A stretch of 64,000 nt of DNA, taken from the NCBI RefSeq assembly GCF_036669915.1, contig NC_089316.1:26463325-26527324 (forward strand), read 5' to 3'. Origin of the DNA: Pocillopora verrucosa (lineage: Eukaryota > Cnidaria > Anthozoa > Scleractinia > Pocilloporidae). Below the pieces are notes generated by a model. The model saw only the letters and a list, made by a program, of their open reading frames with translations, had not been told where the DNA came from and ran no database searches. Both the position numbers and the translations under genes were made by a program. How positions within the stretch are numbered: the first letter of the stretch is position 1; each line of letters begins with the position of its first letter. Positions 22,501 through 34,100 of this stretch are shown here, in pieces.

Positions 22501-23603
22501 CATCAGAGTCATAAGTGAAATTGGAAGAAAATGAAACTGCCCTGCTTCTTCTGGTTTTGATTCTGTTCATTTTATAACTCTGCTTACAATTGCGATTTTC
22601 AATTTTTACTACATCATATCATTTTCTTCCAATTTCACTTTTCTCTGACTCCTATGATTCAGGGAAAACTACATCATGGGAGTTACAAGCAGAAGCAAAC
22701 AGACATTCAATCAAAATTCCAGTTTTCCATCCTGCCGAAAACAGTCTTCTACTCACCACTCCAACAATCTAGTTTTCACTTAACTGTAGGCAACAAAGTT
22801 GTACCGTAAGCAACATCTATATTTTTTTTCCAATTCCATTGGTTTGATTTTCTCTAGATTGTATGCTTGTGTGGTTCTGATAACCAATCCAACCCCAACT
22901 CTGTCATAAGTGAGATCCAGGCTTAAAGGCATATTTAAAATTTCATCTAAGTCACTAACCAGTCTCTTTGCCCTTGATATTTCCTTCTTTATGTCCTTGA
23001 TTAAAAATCCATCAAATTCTTCATCATCTTTTCCTCTCTGAGCCAGTCCTGAGGAAAGAAACTGCACAGGAAACAATTCATTATGCAATAGACAGGGCTT
23101 TCTATCAGTTTACCAGCGTGATAACACATGCCTAGAAAAGTTTGTTCATTACTGGCTGGAGGTGAGTGATTTACAAACTATTCCCATGTTCCCAACATTG
23201 TAAGTGTAACTGAGGCACAACTGCCTTTTAAACCATTACACACTGACATTAATCAGTATGCATATTCTCCAAACTGTTCTCTATACATTTCCTAAGGTGC
23301 TGACAAGGAGAATTTGTTTAACAATCAAGAGCTTCTTTAGTTGGTGATCATTTCTTTTATTCTCATGACCTTGATGAGTGATTCAGGGGTGATAATGTAA
23401 GGAGAACTTAGATTCTAGTCACTCTTAGAGGTTAAGGAGATTAAAAGGGACAGAGGGCTGAACTACATGCAAAAAAATTTTAAATTTGTAAAGGAATCAT
23501 TCCTTACCATACAATACTGGTGAACTGAAAAACCAGTATTTATATCCTTTAAGAATTTTCCAAAAATTTCTTCATCAGGTCCTTGGAAACACAGCCTACA
23601 CAT
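16559..23603 (-). CDS. PHF7/G2E3-like extended-PHD and RING-type zinc-finger protein
   Basis: Seven coding exons join in phase on the minus strand: 23614-23508, 23061-22960, 21875-21751, 20196-20028, 19603-19497, 18790-18677 and 17963-16559, giving about 705 residues. The first usable ATG is at 23603 (MCRLCFQGP). Residues 2-118 form an extended PHD finger (CRLC, HQYC, CSFC, FHYKC, CRHHRPTQ). Residues 125-185 are RING-like (CPIC ... CPVCNN), followed by MGIFIPD, a sequence close to PHF7/G2E3. Residues 213-270 form a third zinc module (CDTCG, HCHVC). Vertebrate PHF7 is a histone-directed ubiquitin ligase of the male germ line, and G2E3 adds a HECT domain. No HECT is present here. Instead there is a tail of about 430 residues, rich in Ser, Asp and Glu, with basic patches near the end (KRLKRF). 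The split between PHF7 and G2E3 is probably later than cnidarians, so no symbol is given. Confidence 0.88.
19063..19264 (-). mobile_element. MITE family 1 copy, half of a back-to-back pair
   Basis: A reverse copy abuts the forward copy that follows and shares the GTTAACCCTTTAAC junction. The pair forms an imperfect inverted repeat of about 410 bp inside a PHF7-like intron. Confidence 0.7.
19262..19473 (+). mobile_element. MITE family 1 copy, other half of the pair
   Basis: It starts TTAACCCTTTAACTCCCATG and ends GGGAGTGAAAGGGTTGA. Confidence 0.8.
20480..21175 (-). mobile_element. Family 3 repeat split by a nested insertion
   Basis: The outer parts, about 20480-20605 and 21070-21175, match the two halves of the copy at 21424-21630 in reverse. 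The inside, about 20606-21069, begins with a poly(A) run and contains CTCTGACGAAGGGCTAACAC and a TTATC/TTAAC-type arm also found in the palindrome at 61.2 kb. Confidence 0.6.
21424..21630 (+). mobile_element. Repeat family 3 copy, full length
   Basis: It runs from AACCCTTCAATTCCCAAG to TAGGGGTTTAAGGGTTAA. The ends are imperfect inverted repeats related to those of family 1. It lies in a PHF7-like intron. Confidence 0.7.
22107..22245 (-). mobile_element. MITE family 1 copy, internally deleted
   Basis: A reverse partial copy with the GAATCAACCAATAATCCCC core, ending AAAGTTAAAGGGTC. Confidence 0.55.
23231..23436 (+). mobile_element. Repeat family 2 copy
   Basis: It contains GTATGCATATTCTCC near the start and GGTGATAATGTAAGGAGAAC near the end, and matches 23.8, 46.4 and 55.3 kb. 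Confidence 0.7.
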
Positions 23604-23819
23604 GTCACTGTTGACTGGCAATAATAAATAACGTTTAAAAAATGATAAGAATAAAGAAAACCAACTTTCCCTTATCAAGTTAACAATTAAATTTATCATA
23701 AGGCCATAGATGAAAGAAACCCTGCAATTATCAAAAATTATTGCTCGGAAATACTTTAGATGCTCTTTCTCTAAGAAAATCATAGCATCTTAACTGTTGA
23801 CCACAAAGAGAGATTGTTC

Positions 23820-24016
23820 ACCCTTCACACCATTACATCAGTAAGTATATTCTCCATACAACTCTCTATACATTTCCTAAGGTGCTGACAAGGAGAATTT
23901 GATTAACAATCAAAGCTTCTTAGGTTGGTGATCATTTCCTTTATTCTCATGATCTTATTGGATGATTGAGCAGTATTACTGTAAGGAGAAATTAGATGCT
24001 GGTCACTCTTACAGTT
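23820..24016 (+). mobile_element. Repeat family 2 copy
   Basis: Same family as the preceding copy. It is followed directly by a family 1 copy. Confidence 0.7.
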
Positions 24017-24224
24017 TAACCTTTAAAGACCAAGACAGAATTTCTCCTTACAATATCAATACAATATAAAACAGACAAGTGATGAGAATAAGGAAAAATA
24101 TAAAGTTGCAAATTAGTAGTTGATCCAAAACCAAATTCTCCAAACTCACATCATAAGAATTGTACTGCAGACAGTAAGGAGAATTATTAATGAGATCTTG
24201 AGAGTGGAAAGTTCAAAGGGTTAT
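24014..24224 (+). mobile_element. MITE family 1 copy
   Basis: It starts TTTAACCTTTAAAGACC and ends GTTCAAAGGGTTA. Its interior matches the other copies. Confidence 0.65.
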
Positions 24225-24310
24225 GACACTTTTCCTCATGACTTTCTAACAATATCAAATGGTCAAGTAATGATAACTGATGACATCAGAAATATTTCTG
24301 TATAGCCTCC

Positions 24311-24435
24311 TTAACCCTTCAACTTCCAGAACTATCTTGATCTAGCACCATGCTCTCATAACTAATTTACAAGGAAATATGTATAAGCTAGAAGGGAGAA
24401 TTAACAATCAGATCTTGGAAATTTAAGGGGTTAAA
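24311..24435 (-). mobile_element. Repeat family 3 copy, partial
   Basis: It holds the outer parts of family 3 (CTAATTTACAAGGAAATATG, then GAGAATTAACAATCAGATC) and lacks the middle. Confidence 0.5.
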
Positions 24436-25341
24436 CAAAACCGTATTCACAAAGGCATTCTATGGTTTTCAAGAACTGTATGCATGATGGAGTTTTGGGG
24501 CTGTGCAGAAACTTCGCCTATATGAGTGGAAATGTGTTGTACAGATGATGCATCAAGCTCTTACGGGTATCAGAAATATTTACGAGAAATATCTCCGATT
24601 CTCTATTGTTTAGGACGATGTTTTACTAAATTACAAATTAAATTCGGGCGCCAAAGTTGTGATGGGATTTTCGAAACTCAGCCTGAAATAGTAGCTACCC
24701 ACGAATACTCGAATCAGGTACTGAGATCTTTGTAGATTCTTTTCTTCTGAGGCAGATCTTGATCAAAAGTCAAAAGCTGTACAGATCGAAGTTAAAAAAG
24801 CTTCCAGATCGCACAAATTGGACGGAGTTCATGCATTACTGTATAAATGTGCATGATCTCGATCGAATATCAAGATCTATTTCCGAACTATATCGGGAAA
24901 CTATGTCCCGGTTTTTCATGGAAAAAGCTGACCTAAGTGCCTACCTTCGGCAAAATCTCTTTCTCTCCATCCCCTACGTCGACGCATCATAAAAACAGTG
25001 AAAATCTGGAAACAAAGTCGATCTACTTTCTACAATCGGCCCAGCTTGGCATAACTTCATATTCACCTCATTCAAAGGTAACGGAATCTCGCCCCATGCC
25101 TCCACTCTGATGTCTAATCATAAGCACGTCTAGCGTGCGAAGTGTACTTTTTTTGGCTGCCTGAGTCGTGACTTATTAAAAGTTATTTAAAAAAGCTATT
25201 TTTTTTGAGTAGTTTTCTAGTTTTAAGTATAAGTTACAAGTGAAATAACTGTTCCCCAGAGTACTCAAATAACCAAAGAGCGAATATCTTTAAGAAGTTG
25301 TGTGAAAAAAAGGGAAATGCTGAAAATTGATTAGATTACGA

Positions 25342-25400
25342 ACTCACCCTTTTCCTCCAGCACAAATCGTTGTACTGTCAATGAAGTTGACGAAATAAAA
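25342..25400 (-). promoter_or_regulatory. Possible noncoding first exon and splice donor of the PHF7-like gene
   Basis: On the minus strand GAGGAAAAGG is followed by GTGAGT at 25347-25342, a strong donor with no ATG in the sequence just before it. The first coding exon begins with an acceptor at 23614, so an upstream untranslated exon is needed; this is the best candidate seen. Confidence 0.35.
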
Positions 25401-26221
25401 TCTCGTGTCCACCGTTAAACCTGGGACATCAGGCGTCATCGGGCGTCATCAGGCACTTCTCAGAGTTCACGAGACACGAGGATTTCGAGACTGCTCGGCT
25501 CTCATGAATTTATAACGTCGGGATTTAATCCCATGGAGATAATTTTTACATGGGTTTAAAACATTGTTTTAGATTCTTAAAGTCAGTTAGCGATTACAAT
25601 CTCTTCCCGTGTTCTTCCCGCGTTTTTCCCCAGTATCTTTTATCTAATGAATCCGCAAAAATAATATTAATTTTGTCACTAAGGAATAAGATTGTTAGTT
25701 GTCTTCTATAGCTTTGATCGTAACTTTACATCGCCAGCAGATAAAACCGTGATTAACGTGACACGTAAGTAGCCTCTTCCTCTTCAAAATTGACGAACCA
25801 ACTACTTACCCTGGTTTCATCACCATCATCATTATCATTATCAGCCACTTCAGAACGAATGTTAATGCAATTTCAACAGTATGGTAAGGCGGAGAGACCT
25901 CCACGAAACCACCAGACTAATGTGGGAGGTCACCTCGGTTGTCAATAGGTTTGTGATTAAGTTGTGGATATGCGGCTTTGTCAATACAGACTCATTTCAT
26001 TAAAAATTCAATCATCATCTTCCTTTTTAGATGCACAAAAGCTAGTCGAACGAATTATCGATATTGGGAGAGATTTCCAAATTTTGGGACCTTGGTAGAG
26101 TATTGTGAACTTTTCAAGATTAGTACGACAGTGATGCAGTCGATAACAGCTCGCTTCTCGTCTCAAAACTATAAATTTGATTACTCGTAGGACACATACT
26201 GAGAAACACCAAGCAATGCTA

Positions 26222-26310
26222 AGGGTATATTTCAGGTGGAGGGTATATTTCAGGTTGAGGGTATATTTCAGGTGGAGGGTATATTTCAGGTGGAGGGTAT
26301 ATTTCAGGTG
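26222..26310. repeat. 18-bp minisatellite, about five units
   Basis: Units of GAGGGTATATTTCAGGTG are repeated head to tail with one G/T change. Each unit carries TTTCAG followed by GTG. The last one continues to CAGGTGAGT, a consensus donor on the plus strand. Confidence 0.9.
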
Positions 26311-26566
26311 AGTCTCGAGCAGTTTTAATCAAAATCTTTGTGACTCTTTTTGCTCTGTGAAAGTCTTTTCTAATTGAACGTAAATCGTATGCCTCGCGAT
26401 ATAGAGTCAGGCTATCAACTCTATTGATTACAACGTTTCGACTGCTACACAGCTAGTCTTCGTCTTTTAGCTACGGATCCTGTTATATCTTGTACCTACA
26501 TCTTTTCATTGTCTGTGAAATTTTACATAAAACCGAGGGAAAGCTGGGTAAGGGATGAGATTCTTT

Positions 26567-26572
26567 TTTATT
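26567..26572 (-). terminator. Poly(A) signal AATAAA for the Kv gene
   Basis: TTTATT on the plus strand, about 120 bp past the stop of the minus-strand channel gene. Confidence 0.5.
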
Positions 26573-26690
26573 ATCATTTATATCGTTACTTTTTCTAACA
26601 AAACTGTGATTCTTAACTTTCGCCTCTGAAAACTTTGCACCTTTTTCAGGGGTCTGGAGAAACCATACCTAAACAATTTGGATATAAAAA

Positions 26691-28148
26691 TTAAACGTAA
26701 ATCTCAATTCTTTCTCCTTCTCCCAACAGAGTGACTTCAGTGTCTTTCATTTTGCTTTCATCCTCCTGTTTCCCATTGTTTTGCTTTTCCTTCCCTTTCT
26801 GTTTGTTCGCCGGACTACTTCCCTTTAGCTTGTACATCTCCTCAAAGTGTGACAGCAGGACAGGGGTGGGGAAACAAAACAGAACAACTATCCCGGATAC
26901 AGCACAGATGGCTCCAATTAATTTACCCAGAGCACCTTTCGGTACCTTGTCCCCATAACCCACTGCGGTCATGGTGACTATCGTCCACCAAAAGGCGTCT
27001 GGTATACTATCAAAGTCATTGTCTTTCACGTCATTCTCAACATAGTAAATGACGCTGGAGAAGAGGATCACATTAATAATCATAACTGCTAATAGCGACG
27101 GTAGGTCTTTTCCACTCATAACTAATGTTTGAGCGAGAACTTTCAAGCCTTTGCTGTAGCGAGAAAGCTTCAGGACTCGTAACACTCTAATGAGGCGAAT
27201 TATCCTTAAAACCGGAAATGACGTCATCAAGACACCATCCGCTTCGAAGATAAGAGTGATATAAAATGGCAAAATGGCTAAAAAGTCAACTAAACCTAAG
27301 GCGGAAGTCATAAATTTGATTCGATTTGGAGCAGCAATAAGTCGCAAAACATATTCAAACGTAAACCATGCTACGTAGACAGTCTCGATCGTTGACCAAT
27401 AGGTACCACGTTCTATAACAGTACAGTGTGTCTCTGTCAGGTTGATGTGATTATCGCCCAGCGAAGTGTTGTAGAGGTCACGTGTCAATATATGACCGTT
27501 GGTATTGTTGTGTAAGGAGCTCGAAGTGACATCACGACAAACAGTGCGCCGATTAAACCTCGGGATAGTCTCAATACAAAATGTTATCGTTGATAATATT
27601 ATCACAAGTAAACTGAATTTTGCCAGCAAATCCGCCCAAATGGAGGTGTGAGGGTATTCTAGAAGCCTCCAAATTTTTCGCTGAATCGGATGTTCGGGCA
27701 TCTCCTCTTCAACATCTTTCACCTTCTCAGGTTCAATTTCCTGCTTGTACCTCAAGTCCGCTTCATGAAGCTGGAAAAATTTTATTTCCTCTAAAAAACT
27801 TTCCCGTGGAACGTGCTCGGGACATGATAAAATTCCGCAGGATTGATAGAAAAACAGTATGGCATCAAACACAACTTTATCACGATCAAAACAGTATTCC
27901 TTGCTCAGAGTGTTGTAATATTCCCTCCGCTTGCTTGGCGAACCGAGCAATGTTTGAGGGTACTGGGCCAGAGTTTGTTCATAGGTTTCGAAAACAAGTC
28001 CCCGGACGTTGATGCGAATTCTTATTCCTGTATCCGCTGTTGTGACTGATTGCGGGCCATAGGGTTCCAACAAACTTTCACATCTGACATAGCGGTCTCC
28101 ATCATAACCGGAAGCTCGTGACGATGCGGCCACTGAGAGCGCATGCAT
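26691..28148 (-). CDS. Shaker-type (Kv1) voltage-gated potassium channel, intronless
   Basis: A single 485-residue frame. The T1 tetramerisation domain is at about 42-135 (INVRGLVFETYEQTL, FDRDKVVFDAIL). S1 is about 173-193 and S2 250-272. S3 is 283-301. S4 is 311-334 with regularly spaced charges (RIIRLIRVLRVLKLSRYSKG). S5 is about 350-370, the selectivity filter TMTAVGYGD is 392-400, and S6 is 407-433. Three N-glycosylation sequons (N214, N227, N236) lie in the long S1-S2 loop. The protein forms a tetrameric plasma-membrane channel that repolarises excitable cells. The S6 bend is PTP (427-429) where Shaker channels usually have PVP. The C-terminus EIYV could bind a PDZ domain. Cnidarians have many Kv1 genes, often intronless, so no paralogue is assigned. 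Confidence 0.95.
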   Translation of the reverse strand: MHALSVAASSRASGYDGDRYVRCESLLEPYGPQSVTTADTGIRIRINVRGLVFETYEQTLAQYPQTLLGSPSKRREYYNTLSKEYCFDRDKVVFDAILFFYQSCGILSCPEHVPRESFLEEIKFFQLHEADLRYKQEIEPEKVKDVEEEMPEHPIQRKIWRLLEYPHTSIWADLLAKFSLLVIILSTITFCIETIPRFNRRTVCRDVTSSSLHNNTNGHILTRDLYNTSLGDNHINLTETHCTVIERGTYWSTIETVYVAWFTFEYVLRLIAAPNRIKFMTSALGLVDFLAILPFYITLIFEADGVLMTSFPVLRIIRLIRVLRVLKLSRYSKGLKVLAQTLVMSGKDLPSLLAVMIINVILFSSVIYYVENDVKDNDFDSIPDAFWWTIVTMTAVGYGDKVPKGALGKLIGAICAVSGIVVLFCFPTPVLLSHFEEMYKLKGSSPANKQKGKEKQNNGKQEDESKMKDTEVTLLGEGERIEIYV

Positions 28149-31100
28149 TACTGTGGGTTAATTTACGACCAGTCTATAACGACAAATCACGAGAAAAAGA
28201 AAAGTTACTTTTTACCAGCCCTACAGGTATAACTAATCAATCCTTTAAATTCATAAGTTGAACATGAAACTAGGTTTGAAATGCGCACAAGTGATTACTG
28301 CAGCTCTCTCCTTCCAAGATCTTCATGCATCTCTTCCCGCGCGCATTTTAGTGAGGAGACGAGAGGTAACTGATGACCGCTGTTTAACGACTGAATCAAA
28401 ATAAAGATTGAAAGTAGTTTTTGTAACTCGTTTTATTTCCAGTAATTTACCATCTGCGAAACAACGTTCATCTTTGTCCTTTCCAGCCTTAAGACTTTCA
28501 CTCCTCATGTTATCAGGATCTCATACAAATCCTAGTTAGCAGGTAGCAATTCTTTAAAGCAACTAATTTACTTGCGCTAGAGGTTCAATTTAGTTTAAAA
28601 ATCATCCCACATTATAGAGGCGATAAGATCTTGATGAAAACATACAACAATCAATTTGATCTTTAAATTGTCATTCCTCTCTGTTCGAATAATTTTTCGT
28701 TTATCTAATCATCAAGATTTGACTTTAAGTGTCGTAACATGAAGTGAACTGAGCACCACTGACCGGTAACCGCGGGAACAGCAAGGGAGGTTGTAATCGT
28801 TTGCTGTTAGGTAAATCAAGAGTTAAAATCTCTTGATGGTAGTTACATAAAATTCTGTTGCATTAACTTGTTTCGTCTTCCTTACTAGTCAGAGATCGGA
28901 ACATAGAGCTTCTCGAAAATTGAAACTAGTTAATTAATTGAGAGGCAGTCTGCATATCAAGAAAGGCTTGATTAAGATGGCGTGGAATTGTCACTGTGGT
29001 ATGGAGCTAATAAGCACTCTGTATTTAATAACATCTTGCTCCTCAAAGAATTGTTTACATAACAAATTTTACGAGTGTACAAGGTTCTAATGTTTTTTTC
29101 GCTAGAAGATGTGAACGAGAATGCTTTGCCGAACGCTGTACCCATGGAATTTTACAATTGGGTAAATTCGCTTAAGCCGGTTTTCATGTCGTTTTTTTTT
29201 GCGTGCGTAAGTTTCATTTACTTGACGCGCGCAAGAATTTTGACACAATGCTTTTTCCTAAGGGGAATTTAATTGATGAACACGCGAACTGTCTTTTCAT
29301 TATCTTTTTTTTTTCGCTTTATGCCAGACAAGACATGTATAAATTATAGCCCTCTTTTACCAAACATACTGCAAACTACGCTCTATATGGTATGCGATAG
29401 TTCGCATTTGTGAAAATTGAGTTATTTCCATTATCTGTAAACAATCAAGCTAGATAAGAAATAAGAGTATATTTTTATGCATGGACGTAATGTCATTACG
29501 GAATCCAACCCGCAGGAGTAACGTTGGTATGATTTGTAAATACTGTGATGTTGTTCAGATTACAAGCCAGCGAGGACTCGAAAACGACGTAACTGGCCTT
29601 CGGGTAATCGTGTGAATAAGTGACACAAAGCAGTTTCACCGGCCGGGTGTGCTTGATAAGTTTCTTGAGTGAAAAAGAAAGTCGAAAGCTTAAGGCAACA
29701 GCTACAGGATGGTGAGATTAGATCTAATCTTTTCAGAACTTCTCACACTTCCAGTTTATTTGTTCACCATAGAATAGAAAGCTTTTTGTTCTCCGGCTGA
29801 AGATCAAGAGATGAAATTATGAAACATGGTCTGTAGCTGAACTGAACTCCAAGGCTGTCCCGCATAAGTGAGCCAGAGGCAATTACAACAGATGCTGGAG
29901 TTGAATAATTTGTGCTTACCTTTGAGTGCGTGAAGCACAGATGAACGAATTTTTATCGTCTTTGTGTTTTGAATAGTGGTTGGGAAACTTTATTGTCGTC
30001 GCTTCATATTTTTGAGCCCACGCGAGGAGGAGATTCGCAGCTCTGGATGCGAAAACACGCCCATCGGATGAGCCGACTTCGAAAGACTTATCTGCAATAA
30101 AATTGAGAAGAGGGTGTCGGTAAGAAAGAAAAACAGCAAGAAAACGAGAAACAATAACCACAGACGAGTTGAGAATTTCGAAGGTTCAAAAGCTAGTCTC
30201 GCATTGGGTGACTTAGGCGAAACCAAAACTCAATTCTTTTCAGAAAGCACATTACACTTACACCGACAAGTGAGAGATACTCACGAAGCTTTTGTAAGTC
30301 ACTAAAACGCGTCTTACTTGTTGTCATCTGAATAAATCAGGTCTTGTATAGTGTTCTATCCTGCTGCGAAAAATTTTAACCACATCAAGGCTCAACCGCG
30401 AATTTTTTTTTATGGCACGTACAGTTTTAAAAGACCAGCGCGGAGAAGCAAGGTAAAAGACTTCCTCACACAGTTTGAAGAAGTGGAGCTACCCACCGTA
30501 CATTTGTGGGCGGATTTGATGCTTATCTTGAAGAAATAAAGACTGGAAAAATCCAGAAAAGTAGATCTTGCTACAATACCGGTCGTTTTCTTTGGAGAGC
30601 AAAGTAATTAATATTTAATGCATAAATTTTTAACACAGAAAAGAAACAAAGAGAAAATAAAATAAATATCTTAAAAAGTTATGGGAATATAGACTTTGTT
30701 ATCAATAAATTTGCTGTGACACAGGCGACAGGCTAAGAAAAAATATACCAACAACATTAAAATTATATGGAATAGGCGTTGCTTTGGGGTTTGTCTCGAG
30801 ATTTTATGTAAACATACCCTCATTTGGAATTGTCTTTAAATCAAGATCATTGTTAAATTCTGTCCTAATAAAAAATTTACGAAGCGATCATCAATTCGCC
30901 TGAGCGAAATTAAAACAAAAAAACTGTTTCATTCTCGAGTGAGGGGCTAAATGCTAACCACGGGTACTAATATGTAACACAACTGGAAAATTAAATGCAA
31001 AAAAAATTGATCAAATAATGAGACAATTTTCAGGAGTATCTCTCAATGTTGTCGATCAATCCATGGTGTTGCATATGAATGTTGTATACATTTTTCTGGA

Positions 31101-34100
31101 TCGTTCATGGTTTGGGCAAATGTGATAAAAGATAAGCGTTATTTAGACTAGCAAAAGACAATTGATTTAATCTTTAAACAGGTGAAACTTCACTTTAATT
31201 GTACAAAAAGTTGAATATTTGTATGCAAAATTTATTCAGGTTGGAACGCAATTTTTTTCTTTTTCACTGATGGTGGAGCTAAAACGGTGTTATTTTGGCA
31301 AAAAAAAATTTGAAGAAGAGAAAATGATTTCGATAGTGTTCACAATTTTCAGTAATGCTAAATACTTAGCCAGCGGTTTACTTGAACAAAGAGCACGTTT
31401 ACCTCAGGATGTCACGAGATCCCGCCGGATAATTTTACCCCATACAAAGTCACACCTTTTCTCCTTTGAACACAATGATGCATCGAATGCATTCAAAATG
31501 ACATAACCAACCAAGAGTGAGGATTTTTTTTTAACAAAACACAAAATTATTTGAGATCAGAGACCAATCTGTTCTTCTCCATTGTTGCCTGTACCGGGTT
31601 CTCTTTGAACAAGTTAGGAGAATTTACTTTTAAATATGTTTCGATAAAACTCTAGGACTGATGCATTCGTCTCTTCTCAGTTTCTGATTTCGGTATAATG
31701 TTCTAATTTTATAGGAAGAAATCATATTTTTAGCTTTTCTGAGAATGAAAAGGTTAAAGGTAAAGGTTTTTGAACCCAAACTGACACCACCAAAGAATTG
31801 ATTGTGGGATCTTAAATACTGCTGTCGAATAGATTGAATGCTAAGCTTCACTTGTGATGCAAATCGCTCCAGCTGGCTTGAAATTTCTCTAATTAACACC
31901 TCAATTTAAATCACCCTTAAGATTTTAATTTAGAATTGAAAAATCAAATAAAAGGTAAGTCAAAATTAAATCAGAAATTAAGGGGTAGCCTTTTTTTTTT
32001 GTTAACTTGTTCTGTTTACAAATTTGTTAAGTATAAGATATTGAAGGTTGAAACACACATTAATCAAAGTGTAACTGGCTCATTACAATCAAAGTTTCGG
32101 ACCATTAGAAAGAAATGATTGCACTGAATTGTTCGCAGGGATGGAAAAGTGAAACCAACTCGACGTAAACAAGCATTAATACGAATAACAAACGAAACAG
32201 CCAAACCTAATCTATTATTGAATTAACGCTGTTCCCCGTTCCGCGTTCAGTCTTTTCCGAGAACATTCGTTTCTGCAGTGAATGAATTTTGAAGACATTC
32301 AACACGGCACGAATCGGCAGAACTGTGCAGATACAGGTAGACGATAACATTTTACCGTCAATCGTCTATTGCCTCTTATTTACGTTGCAAATGATGCGAC
32401 GTGTTATATTGGATTAAAACATGTGGTTTACGGACAACTTTTACTGATTGCTACCACTACATGAGCGAGTGTTATGGGAATTTATGCGGCTGCGATAGCC
32501 AGATACGGGCCCAAAAAAAGTCAAGGGTTTTATTTAAATTTCAAAAGCCTCACTAAATCGTACCGCAGACAAGATTGTGAGCCCAACTACGTACCACGCA
32601 GAGTAAATAAATCACATTAAATATAGTTCTACAAGTGAATAACTACCGTATTTCCAGGTCATTTTTGTGAATATTACTTTAATTTATCACAGAGCGCACT
32701 TGTCAGTTAAGCGAAGTAAACTTCTGTTTGAAACACACCCCTTAAATGCGTAATTAAGTTATCGAGAAAGTTGAAGGTTTTTATGCTTCAAATTTGAGTC
32801 ATGTTTGAAATAAGAGTTCACTAGAAAACAAACCAATTCTGAAAGAGATGCAAGTTGTTTTACTTTGAATAATGAATATCTTTATAATTTTTCCAATTTA
32901 CAAATCTATTACCAGCTTTGTTCAGCAGTAGCTTTGCCTCGCCATAAGAGTCTTCCCCATAAATTTCCCGCACACAAATTATAATAATTTACTGTAAAAC
33001 TTTGCACTTTAACGCGCTACATAGCAAGGTTGTTAAAATCGCACCAATTACTTTACGAAACCCGAAAAAAAAAAAAGATTTCAAATGAAAGCGAAAAAAA
33101 AGCTGACTGCATCTGCAAAATTTGCCAACATACCTGAATTCGATAGGATTCTGTTCCTCGTCTCGGATGTGCAGCTAAAACTTGGAATGATTCTTGTTTA
33201 TTCCTGAAAGGCGACGAATGTTTTATTAATGTCCCACCAGTTCGGGTGGCATAAAACTAAATATTATTCAGGCTTATGATTGGTCGTCACCTTACCATCC
33301 TGCCATAGTGATTCAACTGGACTAAAACAAATTGATAGCATCCCATAGTGTGGCCATTGTTCCGCAAACTCTGCTCGCGACACGACAGATCTGTCAAAAT
33401 TATTACAACTTTCCTTCTATTTCCTACTTGCAAAAAAGCATGATCAATTTCTTGCAGTTTTAACAAACAAAAAAATGCGTCAGAATGATTATTTCGTTAA
33501 GGTTTTCTAGTCGTTTGATGAAAAGAAATTCGTAGTGGATGAATTCCCATGAGATGAATAAGTTCTTTGTTTGAAGAACGTGTCGCTTAATGACCTCTGA
33601 TGGAAATTCTCAATTAAGACAAAGGACATAGGTGACTTTACGCTGGTGGTAAAACGTAACTCAATTTTCTATTTGTTCTTTTTTGTGTTAAGAACTGTAA
33701 GAAATGTCGGGAAAAATAAAATAACTTTCTGATCAGGAATTAAAAGTGACATTGCTTCTCTTCTCACGCCAGAGTGCTAAAAGATCTTTTCACTGCGACA
33801 GGATCCTTTATCCCCAAATTAAAAAACGAAAACATAAACAAACCGTAAAATGGATTTACGAAACTAAATTAATGGAAGTAAGCCAGGGAGATTTGCGTGC
33901 CAAGAGCCGTGTTTTCAATTTTGATGTCTGTCTTCAATGGTAGGACGTTGATTCGACTCCCATTAAGAAACCTCGTCTCACACTGAGTGATCGTCCCTTG
34001 CACCGGTCCACGGTGCTAATTTATCATATTTTATCACAAGACAAAAAAAAACCCTTTTCAGACATGCTTTTTTAGCATATTTAAGGAATTACTTGTTTTT

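Larger units (their letters stand above)
25401..26690. other. Intergenic region upstream of the PHF7-like gene and downstream of the Kv gene
   Basis: No gene is recognised. It contains an 18-bp minisatellite at 26222-26310 and probable promoter sequence near 25.4 kb. Confidence 0.5.

Noticed and set aside
27620-28049. Plus-strand frames of 130 and 68 codons
   Set aside because: They are antisense shadows of the T1 domain of the Kv channel.
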